The notes beneath the pieces were generated by a model. It ran no database searches, was not told where the DNA came from, and saw only the letters and a program-made list of their open reading frames with translations. From NCBI RefSeq assembly GCF_000189635.1, contig NW_002476154.1, positions 186,001 to 250,000 of the forward strand: 64,000 bases of DNA, in the 5' to 3' direction. The translations under genes were made by a program, and so were the position numbers. The stretch is from Tetrahymena thermophila SB210. Taxonomy: Eukaryota; Ciliophora; Oligohymenophorea; Hymenostomatida; Tetrahymenidae. Below, piece after piece: positions 13,250 through 25,400 of this stretch; the first letter of the stretch is position 1, and every line of letters begins with the position of its first letter.

Positions 13250-16200
13250 ATGAAGTTAATTGCTGTTTTAATATTTCCAGTAATTTTAATATTTCTGATA
13301 GCAATATCGAGTTAATAAATTGCTCTCTTATATATGGAGTAGTATGTTTAAGAATACGGGTAGAATATATTTTAAAATCAGATTAAATTTAGCAGCTAAA
13401 CTTAATCTATCATCTCATTTAGATTAAGTAGAGAAATTTATAAGATTCCTGTTTATATAAGTATGTTAAATTCGCTCCATGATAAAATTACGGAAGGACA
13501 CGTAATATTGAATAATAAAAACAGGCCAAGTATTGTCAATCAGATGCTTTTATATTAATCAAAATTAACTCCCGAATTATCTAAATTAGCCTTTAAAAAC
13601 ACAATATTTGTAAACAGTTGGTAAATAAATTAACATTTTGTTATGAATTTACATTAGAAATAGCTATAAATTATAGTTAAAACTCACAAAAATAGTATTG
13701 TAAATGCTATTTAAAATTTAAAAACTCTTTTCATATTAAAAAAAACAACAAACTTTTAGAAAATAATTTTTAAAGTAGATTTAAAAATTTTAAGCATAAG
13801 TAGAAATAAAAAAAATAATCAAAATAATTAATTTTTAAAAAAAATAGGTTTTAGTAAAATGTTACATAAATAGATCAGCTAGACGTTTAAGGATAGTAAA
13901 TCCTTTATAATCTAACCAGATTAATTCCATTTTTGAATATTGTTTAGTATTAAAGCAGATTAAATGTATCAAATGTACTTGCTATTCCATATCAGCAAGT
14001 CAATATATTTACTAGTTAATAAGGAATAGTTCTTACTAATTTTGCAAATAGCTCTCTTAGTTCAAAACTAGATAGTAATGATTGTTATAAGGGATTATTT
14101 GTATATGATCCAAGATGTAGATTTTTTTATTTAAATAGCTTGAATCATACTTCAATATTTATGAATCCACCGAAAATTTCTTTAGCTGCAGTACCTCCAT
14201 ACTTATCTTAATATACTTGCTAAATGGCAAAGTATTACAATTAAAAAACAAATTAAATAGAAAACAGTCATATTTAATGCATTGAGACTATGCTTTCTCA
14301 TATATATGATTATTTTTAAAATATTATCTAAAGTTCTAAGCAGTATTATGTAATTGATCCAAGGTCGTTGTCAATATTTTTTAATTCAAAGAAATAATAT
14401 AACTACACAAATATAACTTAGGCTGATGATTTTTATAATATAGAACTTTAGTATCTATAAGACCAAGATTAAGCTCAATAAATATTGAAATACATTCAAG
14501 ATAATTATAATAAATGGGTTTTTTCTTAAAAAAATAATAGTTATGTAAATATCCTCTAAATGATTGATTTAAGTCAGTAAGTTGAGGTCATGGATTATAT
14601 AAGAAATGGGACAACCTATAAAGCTATATTTAATCCTGTTATTCAATATGATCAAATTCCTAAAATTGTAACAAAATACACTCAACAACAAGGCCTTTAG
14701 TTATAGTATGCATATCTTTAGATTAATATTATTTCTGATTATGAACTTAAAACTTAAACTAATATGATCCTTAGCTTTTTTTCAAATATCTTTATTGGAG
14801 TTTAAATAACTCTTGCCTTAATTAGCATAATATTTTTGATTATAACTATAATTTTAGCATTTTAGATTAAAAAATAAATAACCTACCCAATAATAAAAAT
14901 GAAAGAAACTTTAGAAGAAATTAATTAGTTAAAAGAATTTGTAGAAATATCAACAATAATAAAAAAATATGAGGAAAGATCTGATTTAATACTTTTATCT
15001 AAAGAAACTTACTTGCTTTATTAGAGCTTTTTAGACTTATTTGAAATGATATAATATACTTCTGAAAGTTTCTTTATTGAAAATGAAGGTAAAACACTGA
15101 TAAGCCTTAGTAAAAAAGCAGACTTTTTTATAAAGTTTAAGAATTACAATGCTGCAGGAGTTACTCATAACAACATTGGTAATATATTATTAAATTAAGA
15201 GCACTTTTTTCAAGCTTTAGAGCATTTCTCGCTTGCAATTATGTATGCTAAATATGAAATATCTGCATATTAAGATTGTAATCCTGATTCGTATTATAAT
15301 GAATTTCTTTATTAGTATTCCTATAGAGAATATACTAACAATATAGTAGGAGCTTAAAGATAAAGACAAAAATTATCTATCTCTTAAAATTTTATTAAAA
15401 GTAAAATACATTTTCCAAGATCATATTAATTTTCAACTGAAAAATAATAAAGCTATGACTATGCACACGATTAAGCATAGTTAGGATTAAACAAAAAAAA
15501 TATATCGACTTCTTAAAAAACATCTTCGCCTTAAGGTAGACTAAGGAAGTCAAGAAAAATATCTAAAGAAACAAAGACAAAGATTGAAGATATTTTTTAA
15601 TAATAAAATTTGGGAAAAACAATTTAAAGTTTGAAAAAATTGAAGTAAATTAAAGTGAATAGTAATTTTTAAAATACAAAGTAGTCAAGCTTATTTTTAA
15701 ATTAAAATGAAGATAAGAGTTAAGTTCAAGATCTGATATTAAATTTATTTTACAGGTAATAAAACTATATTGCTACCTTAATAGCTTTTCAAGAAAAGTA
15801 AGACTCTGCTTCAAACTAATAAGAAGGAGTAAAAGGATTCAATTTTTGGAAAGAAATTAAGTACTTAACTAAAATTTAATTAAAGCTAATAAATTTGTTT
15901 CCTGAATTTTAGTATTTAAAAGTTTTTATGAATTGCATTATTTCTAAATGCTATTATAACTTATTTTAGTATCCTTAAGCTAAATTAAAACTTCAGGAAG
16001 TAGAAAATTTGTTAAAAAATTTAGAATAGCATTATAGTGACTAAAGAATTTTAGAAGTTCATTCTGAATCATAAATTTCAATAAATTTAAAAGATTAAGC
16101 AATAAATTCTTTAAAAAAGAATTAAGCTGACTCTAAAGAAACAGAGCAACTGTAGTCAGATATTACTCCAAATAGATCTATTAATAATATTTCTAATTTT

Positions 16201-18062
16201 AAACAATAATAGAGCTTTATTAAGCATTCTAATTTGAATTCCTTTGATTTTATGAGCAACTCTCAAACAAATTTCCAATTTTAATAAAATTTAATCTAAG
16301 AGAGCCAAAACAGTTTTGATACATCTTATAGAATGCTCAAAAAGGCAAATATAGTTATTTTGATAATTAAAGGAAAGAGAATAAGCCTAAAATAGTAATC
16401 AATAATTATGATATAGAAAACAAATTTCAAATGCCATAATCTTAAATTTTTGACAATATAATAAAAAGCTAACTAAATAAATTTTTAGAAATATCTTAAC
16501 AAAATAAATTCTTTGAAATATCTTAACAAAATAACTAAAAAAAAATTTAAATAACTCTATAATCTCTGACTTAATATTTTCAATTTAGTAAATCAGAATA
16601 TTTTATTTTCATCAAAAAATATAAAAAAGCAGCTGAAATACTGACTGATTTATTTGAAAGCAGCTAATGCATGACATCAAATTTACCTTTCCGTATTATG
16701 TATCGACTAAAATAAATTTTTGATGTTCATAAAATTGAAGACACAATATTATATGAAGAGTATTCTCGATTCAATAAAAATATTTCTTTCCAAATAATTA
16801 TGTCATTATAATACGACAGCAAATTGAGTCAGATTAAAAATATATAATAGCATAATTGTTAATAAAGTTAAGAACATTCAGTAAAAAATCTTGATAAAAG
16901 TTTCCTTTAAAATTGCTATATTAAAATTTTTTAGGCTGTTTCAGAGAAAGTTTTAAGTTAAGATACAGATAAAATTAGTCTATTTACAATAGATTATGGA
17001 AGTTAATATATAATCTAAAATATGAAGCTTATTGATTTTAAGTAATTTAAAAAATTCAAAGATATTATTTTTGATTTTCTTACAAAATAAATAATTAATC
17101 CTTAAGCTTTGGTTGACAAAAAAGATATAAATAATATATTTAAAAAGTAAAGCAGTAGTGAATTGATTTCTTTTGGATGTAAAAAATTAGATTAATCAGA
17201 AGTATTTGATGAATAATAAATTTAAGAAGGATTTATTTTTGATAAATGTAATTTAAATGAAAAAAAGGATAATAAAAAAATATTTATTTCAGATTTAAAT
17301 TTTCCTTTTTTATATGATCAATAAACTAAAATTATATTAGAAAAAGAAACTTAAAATGAGGTTGATTAGTTAAAATTAAATACTAATAATTAAAATCAAT
17401 AAGAAAATGAATAATATAAATAAACTTAACAAATATTAATTTAACCAAAGAATCAAAAAATCAATAATGTAAAAAATGTTGATGACCATATTTATGATTT
17501 AAAAATCTGCTCAAATTAATAGCTAATTAATTTAAATGTAAAAATTAATGAACATTTTTAAGAGTTTTTTTAATCTAATAACAAATAATAATCTGAATTG
17601 TAAAATTATTAATTTTATGAATTCATAAGACAATCAATTGACTAACTTGTGTCAGATTAACTCACCTATAAAGCATCAGAAAATAATTTTTTTAAAAAGT
17701 ATAATTAAAATTCTGAAAATATTGAGATGTACAAATAGTTTATCAGCAAAGAGCTTAATGGTCTTGAACAAGAAAAAGCTTTAAAATTTATAATCTATCA
17801 AACATAATATGTTTCATTTTAAGAAGATACTTTATTTATGAATTTATGCAGTATTTTAGCATAATTTAATTTATAAGTTATAATTTTATTAACTGAAAAA
17901 GGAAATAACTTTATAGAATTAAGCTAGAATTAATCTTTTATTTAAAAAAATAAAGAAGTGATAAAAATATTTTACCACTACGAAGAAATAATTTAATACT
18001 TAAAATTCAAAAGAGATAAATATTCTAAATATTCATATTATTCTTACATTTAATATTACTGA
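13250..18062 (+). CDS. Cache-type membrane receptor-like protein, paralogue 3, with one frame change
   Basis: Exon 1 is 13250-13620 and exon 2 begins at 13848 after a 227-base intron in the same phase as its paralogues. Similarity to copies 1 and 2 runs the whole length: Cache-like motif YDPRCRFFY, membrane span, TPR-like GVTHNNIGNILL, and VWA-like end FQIIMSLQYDSK. The first frame is open to TGA at about 16567, but homology leaves it near 16345 and continues in the next frame (YFQFSKSEYF) to TGA at 18060-18062. The switch fits one A missing from the A5 run at 16339-16343. The rest is intact, so this may be a recent null allele, an assembly error, or (less likely) recoding. It is clearly the oldest branch of the three. 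Confidence 0.75.
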
Positions 18063-18610
18063 TACCTACTTATTTTATTTATATAACAACAACTATTTAT
18101 AATTTATATAGTCAATACTTATTTTATTTATTTATTTATTTATTTCAAAATGAAGATCTTAATCAAATATTTCTTTTCAAAACTTATAAATACTTATGAA
18201 TATTAAATGATAATAAATTGATGATATAATTGTTATTTAAATATTTTAAGTAGCTGTTTACAAATGTAAAAAAAAGAAGTCTAAAATTTAATAATTAAAT
18301 CAGTAATTATTTATTTAGTTTTACAATTAAGACTTGATTTGAGCCAATTATAATCTCAAAATCAATTCGTTTTTGTTAAAAATATTTATAATATTTTAAA
18401 TATATTGATAAACAAACATACCTGAATATGTTTGGTAATTTACTTTTAATTACAGATAATGCATTCAGCTAGAAGTTTTGGAATCATCTTAATATATAGC
18501 ATTCATGCATCTCCCTTATTTTTTTGTCTATATTTTACATTAATAAATTGTAATTAATTTGTAAAAGTTATTAAATATTGTAAAAAAATCATATTTTAAT
18601 AGTTTCTTTA
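18063..18610. other. A+T-rich spacer with TTTA microsatellite
   Basis: No gene is supported. A (TTTA)n tract lies at about 18121-18146. The remainder is low-complexity A+T DNA separating the receptor cluster from the next gene pair. Confidence 0.5.
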
Positions 18611-20080
18611 ATGGAAGGGGAAGAAGTATAGATAGATAAAATTTTAAGTTTAGAGAACAAATTAGCTTGTGTATAAATAAAAGATAATACGAGCAGTTTT
18701 AGTGGTAGTATGAAAGATGATCTAAACGATGATACAGAAACAGATAAAAGCTTAAGCATAAGAGATTACCATATGAGCATAGATTCTCAAGATAATTAAA
18801 GTAGTAGCAGGAGTGGAAAAGAATAAGTTTCTTCTGAATTATCAATTTAATTGAAGAAAAAAATTCATAAAAATGAAGAAAAAAAATAATAAAAAAGAGG
18901 CCGCAAGCCAAAATTATAAATGAAAAATATTATTTATGCAATTAAAACAACTAATAGTTCTGATATGAGTGATATTTAATCATAATTATAGTTTGATTCA
19001 ACTATCATGAAATAAATTCCAAACTAAAAAGTATTTTTTCTAGCAGGAGATATTCTTGCGGAGCTAAAAGATGCTACAAATCAAATGGGAGTTGATATGT
19101 TTTGTGAGTAAAGAAATGTTGTTTTTGTAGAAAAAATGAATCATGGAGTTTAATTTGAATTTGAATCGTACAGCCCTATTAAAAACTTCTAATCTGTAAT
19201 ATATTGTATGGAAAATTCATAAGATTAAAAATAATATGAATTTGCCTAATTTTTAAAAAAGCACCAAGAGTTAGTTTATATGCTTAGCTCTTAAATATAG
19301 GATCTCTAAGCATCTTATTAATTTAATTAGGATTCTCTAGAATATGTTATACGTGAAAGATAAAAAATAATAAAATAGCAAAGGAAATAATTGTTATAAT
19401 AGATATTTAATTAAGATTAATTTAGTTTAATAGCTACTGTTAGTATATCTTATAACAAATAAACAACTACAGTATCAAATATATGCTTATCAAAATCTAT
19501 GATGGCACTGATAGGTTTTGGAGATGAAGAAAATATTTGTGATATGTTTAAATTAGGATTTTTAAAATTATTAAGACAAAAATCAAGAAGAAAAATAATG
19601 ACTTTTAATGTCTAAGCCTAATAGAATACATAAACAGATTTTGAAATAAATATAGAAGATTTTGAAATAACAACTTTTGATTAAATAAAAATAATATGCT
19701 AAGGTAAGTTTCAAGCAATACCAGTAATATATTAAGATAATTTAAAATTTGAAAAATATCCCTTGCTAAATAAGGAATAATTTTATTTAGTTTAATATGA
19801 TATCACACCATAGCATTTAGAGAAGATATTAAAATTAAGAAAGGAGTATATTCAAAAAGCACCTTAAAATGAAAATTTTCCAAGAAATTATAACTACAAT
19901 AATTTTGTAGAATTAGAAGTATTTGAATACAGTATTCAAAGTTAAATATTCCTTGAAAAATTTTATCAAAAAGAACTAGAAAAAATATAAGAAAAAAAAG
20001 AAAATATGATAAAAGAGTAATAATAATAAGCCTAACAAGTTATTTTTAATAACTAGCCATGTGGTTTTAGGTACATATGA
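18611..20080 (+). CDS. unknown protein with AT-hook-like motif, paralogue A
   Basis: One uninterrupted ciliate-code frame of 489 residues. The N-terminal about 90 residues are acidic and Ser-rich. They are followed by a lysine-rich stretch with KRGRKPK at residues 95-101, which resembles the core of an AT-hook DNA-binding motif. The middle holds VFFLAGDILAELKDAT, then a region around ISYNKQTTTVSNICLSKSMM and ALIGFGDEENICDMF that has a PAS-like look to me, but this is only a pattern impression. The protein ends in a Gln/Glu-rich helix and QPCGFRYI. The gene at 20767-22170 shares the middle and the end. A nuclear DNA-binding role is a guess from the basic motif; no family is firmly recognised. 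Confidence 0.75.
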
Positions 20081-20766
20081 ATAAAGAAATAAAATTAGTT
20101 TTATCTTAAATTCATTTTGAAATGTATTCATTATTATATTTTATGTCTGTCTTTTTACAATAAAATTTAGTCAAAAACAAACTCAATTTATTATTGAGGA
20201 TAAAAATTTATTTAAAATTAATTAAAAAATACAAATTATTGCTAATAAAATACTGCTCCTATCGTTATTTTTAACTGGAATTATTTGAATTTAATTGAAA
20301 ATAAAAGATATAAAAAAGCAGAGTTTACTTCATTTGAAACATCTGTATGAATCTAATTTGGTTAATTTGAACCATGTTTTTATCAACGTATATTATTTTT
20401 TTTATTTCTATCTTAATATATTTTTAAATGTTTACATAATTAATTAATCTTATTTATTTTATGTTAGCTAAATATATTGTTGGATCAGTATTTACATATT
20501 GATTTTGATATGTTATATTCCAAAAAAATACTTATTAAAGCAATCATTTGAATTTTACCATAAACAAACAAAATGTAAATTATTAGATGATAAAGAAGTG
20601 AAATTTTTTATTACATAATATCTTTACTCTTTAATTGATAAAAATTTAAAAAAATAGATGATATCAATATAAACTAAAATATTAATCAATACAATCATAA
20701 ATAATCAAAGCAATTAATTTACTTCATATTATTTTACATATTTAAAAAATACAATTAATTTTAACT
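20081..20766. other. A+T-rich spacer
   Basis: No gene or RNA was recognised. It lies between two co-directional paralogues and probably holds the 3' UTR of the first and the promoter of the second. Confidence 0.5.
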
Positions 20767-22170
20767 ATGAGCATTAGTTAAAATGATTTAAATTTTATTG
20801 ATAGTTTTAGTTCTGAAAATTGTAGTAAGTATACTAAAGAATAAAAAGAAGATAACTCTCATTTTACTGAATAAATAGATAAACACAATTAGAAATATCG
20901 CATCATGTAATACTATAATGATCAAAAAAATTGTAAACTTAAGAAAAAGAAATTAATTCAAAAAGATTAAGCTAAAAATGTTGCTTATGGGTATAAAAGA
21001 ATATTAAAATTAACAACTTTGAACCTTAACGAAAAGCAATAATAATTAGAGAAGTTCATTTTTTAAGAGATACCTTCCTAAAAAACATTTTTTATTGCTG
21101 GAGATATTTTAATAGAATTGATAGGAACTAATGACTTAGAAGCCTGCTCGGTCTTTAATGAATTTAGAAATATTGTTCAAGTTGAGAAGACTTCTAATTC
21201 ATTAAGTTTTTAGCTTGAAAGTATTTAACCTTTGTAGCATATAACTAGAATTATATATTATTTAGAAGGATCTTAAGATTAGGAATTGTATGAATTTGCT
21301 TAAAATCTCAAAAATCATTAACAAACTATATTTTTAATAAATGATTAAATAGAAAATCTAAAGTAGAACTATCTAGTTAATTCCCAAGATTATAATTCGA
21401 TTTTACAGCTTAGAAAACAATTTATTGAAGAGGAGAAGAAAAAATTTATATCAGAGAGAGTGTGTATGGATGAATTTTGTTCAGTGGGAACTTTAACTAT
21501 TTCTTTTGAGAACAATTCCTCTACTCTTTCTAGTATGACATTTGCCAGGCCGACGATTGCTTTAGTTGGAGCAGATGATGAAGAACTTTCAAAACACTTT
21601 TTGAGAAAGGGATTTATAAAATTTTTTAATCAAAATGCCCGAAAACGCATCTTTACCAGTAGTATGATGTTTCAGATGATACATGAATAAGAATAAGAAG
21701 TTTTAATACCAGATTTTTAGCTTACAACAATTGATGATATAAAAATATTTTGTGAATGCAAGATGATGTCTAAAAAAATATGTTTCCCTCCTCATTTAAA
21801 ATTTAAAGGAGATGGTATAAATTTTATAAATGTATTTGATCAACTCTTCTACATAAAATATATGATAACTCCTTAAATTTTATAATAAGTTATACAAATA
21901 AGAGCATAATACTCATATGAATCTCCATAAAACTAATTTTTTCCTAAAAATTATTATTATAACAATGATTTAGAATTAGAGAACTTAAATTATGTAATGG
22001 AATGTTAAATCTTTTTAGAAAAGCATTATAGGGATATGGTATAACAATTATAAAATGAAAAAAATCTTAAAGAGTAATAATTATAACAATAAATCTTGTT
22101 AAATAAGTAGTAAAAATAGATGAATTTGTAATAACCATGCAAATTTAGATATATTTCATAAAATTAATGA
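20767..22170 (+). CDS. unknown protein, paralogue B of the AT-hook-like pair
   Basis: A single frame of 467 residues. It shares with its upstream neighbour the block TFFIAGDILIELIGTND (after residue 110), the segment ALVGADDEELSKHF with following KGFIKFF, and the C-terminus QPCKFRYIS. The acidic head is shorter, and the basic stretch (KLKKKKLIQKD) lacks the RGRKP core seen in paralogue A, so DNA binding is even less certain here. A central part near 21430-21690 uses more G+C-rich codons than the rest. Head-to-tail arrangement and partial similarity indicate an old tandem duplication. Confidence 0.75.
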
Positions 22171-22484
22171 TTTCGAAAGAACAATTAAATATAGTTACAT
22201 AAACTATCCTAATTAAAAATTATCTTTATAATAATAATAAATTTATTTTTTAACAAATTTTTAATTCAAAATATCTTTTAAATAATAACTTTATAAAAAA
22301 AATAAGAATAGAATTATATTGAAAAAATTATTTTTTTATTTAAATAAATTTATCTAAATATTTTTTTTAAAAATATATTTTGTAATTCAATTTAATAATC
22401 TTTAGTAAATTGTATTACTTTTAAATATTATTCAAATTTAATTACTATAAAGTTGATATCATAAAGGAGTTTAACAAATAAAAA
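22171..22484. other. short A+T-rich spacer
   Basis: Nothing was recognised besides extreme A+T content. The A-rich stretch just before 22485 is the usual leader context of ciliate start codons. Confidence 0.5.
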
Positions 22485-25400
22485 ATGAATAAAATGAATT
22501 TGCTTTAAAAGTTAAGCATTGTTTCTACTTTTTATGGATTAATAATGCAAAATTTACTTATTTTTTGCAATTGTTCCATGATAAATAGAGAAATACCTTT
22601 TATATACTCCAGTTTGTACATTTAAAAATTTGATATCCAAGATCCCTAGTCATAATTTACAAAAATTAAAGTGGCTGAAAAGTCTAACTAAGCTTTTGTT
22701 TCTGCTGGATATGAAGGTCTACTTGTAATTGATAATTTAACAAAATAAGTAATATTTACACAAAAATCATGGCCTGAATATTTGTTTGCAGTCGAAGTTA
22801 CTTCTGATGGAGAATATGTTATGTTTTCTTAGTAGAACTAGTTTAGTATTTTCAAATTTCAGAATTCTTCTTCTTTAATTCTTATAAGCTAGAGTAGCTT
22901 TCCTTCTACAATTATAGATTTACTCATTAACCATTCAGAAAATATAGTTTATGCTATTGGTATATCTGGTTGTATAGTAGCTTTTGACATATCAAATAAA
23001 TATTCTATCTAAAATTTAGCCCAATATTAATCATAAACAAGTTTTATACATCAAGGTTATATATCTAAAGACGATAAATGGATAATTTTAGGAAATGATG
23101 ATTTAGGTCTGACTATAATTTCAGTTTAGAATTATTCTAAAAACAATTCTTTAGAGCTTGTTTTAGCTGGTTAAGGAATGATGCAATAGAAAACATCATC
23201 AATTATACTAACAAATGATAATTAATATGCTTATGGAGTAGATTTAAATAATGGTATATATGTTTCTGATTTCAACCAAATATTGTCAGCTGGAACTAGC
23301 CAATATCCTATACAAATTTAATTCACTTTTTTGTGGCCTCTTCAAAACTATTACGCTTTTTAAGGAATATAAATAACAAATGATAATCGATTTTTGTTTG
23401 TAGGCGTGCGTTCTTATGGAATCTTTGTATTAGATATATAAGAAAGACTAAATCCTATTCTTTTTCAATAAATTAGGATATCAGGCTAGCCTATGTCATT
23501 AGCTTTATCTCATGATGAAAAATATTTGTATTATAGTAATTCATAAAGTTTATTTGTTTTTGAACAGACAAATCCAAATTTAAATAATTATTAGCCAAAT
23601 TTGTTTAATGGCCATTAATCAAAATTGTATTAAGATGATACCTAAGCTCACTATAAATGGAGATGCTTACAAAAAACAATCAAGTAAAAAAAATATTTAT
23701 TTCAAACTTTAGACACAGTAGGATTCAATATTTTAGAAATAAGTAGTCCTTACAATATTTATTAAATTTATTTCTATGGTTAACTAGCTAAAACTAGTGG
23801 TATAAGTAGTTTGGCTTTAAGCTTAGATAACCGTTATCTTTATGTTCCACTTTAATAAAATAATACTGTAATCTTAGTTTTGGATATCTCGGATATCGTT
23901 AATCCTAAAGAAGCTTTCAGATTTAGAATGCCCATTCTTAAAAATAATGAAGCCATATTTTTCTCAAAAGATTATAATTATTTAGTTAGTTCTTATGACA
24001 ATGGTATATTGCTAATTGATTCTTCTCAGCCACCATAATTATTTTTACTTGATTATTGGAAAATGTTGAGTAACATGACAGGTGAAAATGCAGGAGTGAT
24101 GATTACAAACGACAATAGATACATTATAAGCACAATTAGGGGTTATGGTATTTATGTCTTAGATGCTTCCAATAAAACTTCATTACAATATAAGTCTACT
24201 TATTTGTCTTCAGGTGCAGAAGGAATTATACCGTCCATGTATAATAATACTTATGCCTTCCTTTTTGATGGGTTCAAAGGAGTTGCTATAATAGATCTAA
24301 GAGCTCTACCATAAATATTATTCTTAAGTAGAATTAGAATAAGTGGATGGAGTAATTATGTCTAGCCAGTTTTTCGTGATTAATATTTACTAGTTTCTAT
24401 TATGGATACTAGCATGTTACATTTAATCAATATTGAAGATATAACTAAACCTTATGAGATCTCTTCTTATCAATATGGGCAGCTATCATCTTTTTCATTA
24501 TGCATGTCAGATGATAATTAATTTGCTTTTATTTAAAATAGCTATGGAACTATAATTTTACCTCTCGCCAGTCAGGTAATTGTTCATACATAAAGGTAGC
24601 TTATTAGCAATGTGATTAATGGTGTGTAAATTAAAAAGAATATTCCTTAAGAAAAAAATGTTTAAGTAGGATAGATAATTTAGTTTGATTTTATGATAAT
24701 TTATCCTACTAATGGAATAATTATTTAGAAGGTTTAATATTACAAATAAGGATAAGTTTAAGATCTTCCATTTTGGATGTAATACAATTCAAATAACTAA
24801 TAACTTCTTATCACAGTAGATAAAAGTAGCTTAGATTTGAATAATCTAAAAATAGCTAATCTAAATAGTATTTTAATTACAACATTAATTCCTTTAGAAG
24901 TAACCTCATTTCAATTTAATTAACTAAATCTATAAATAAATGGAGAGTAAGCATAACAAATATATAACTATTTACAGTATTAATAAATAATTGACGATTC
25001 AGGATATATAACGAATAAATTTAATTCTTATGATTAAATTAGTTTTTAAATATAAGGAATAAATTGTACATAAACTCTATTTTAAGCTGTGAAATTCGCT
25101 TTATAATAGAGTTATTATGTTAATTCAGTTAGTTTTTTTGTAGAATAGTCTCTTTTATTAAATATTTAAGATTATTCAACCCCAGTTTAGACATTATCTA
25201 ATAACAATATATAAATTAGTTTTGAAGTAGATAGCACTTAAGGAAAGTTTGTTATATAGAATATTAATGGAGTGGTCGTTTCAACAAATGATTTACAAAG
25301 TAAAATAACATTGGAAGGTTTGGCAATTAATGTAAACAATGTATTAAAATAAAAAATAATATTTGCAAATTATTCTGCTTTTGATTAAATATTCGTTAAT

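Noticed and set aside
16321-16567. Programmed ribosomal frameshifting in the third receptor copy
   Set aside because: The known ciliate frameshifting (Euplotes) occurs at stop-adjacent sites in a different code; copies 1 and 2 need none, so a missing base or assembly error is simpler.
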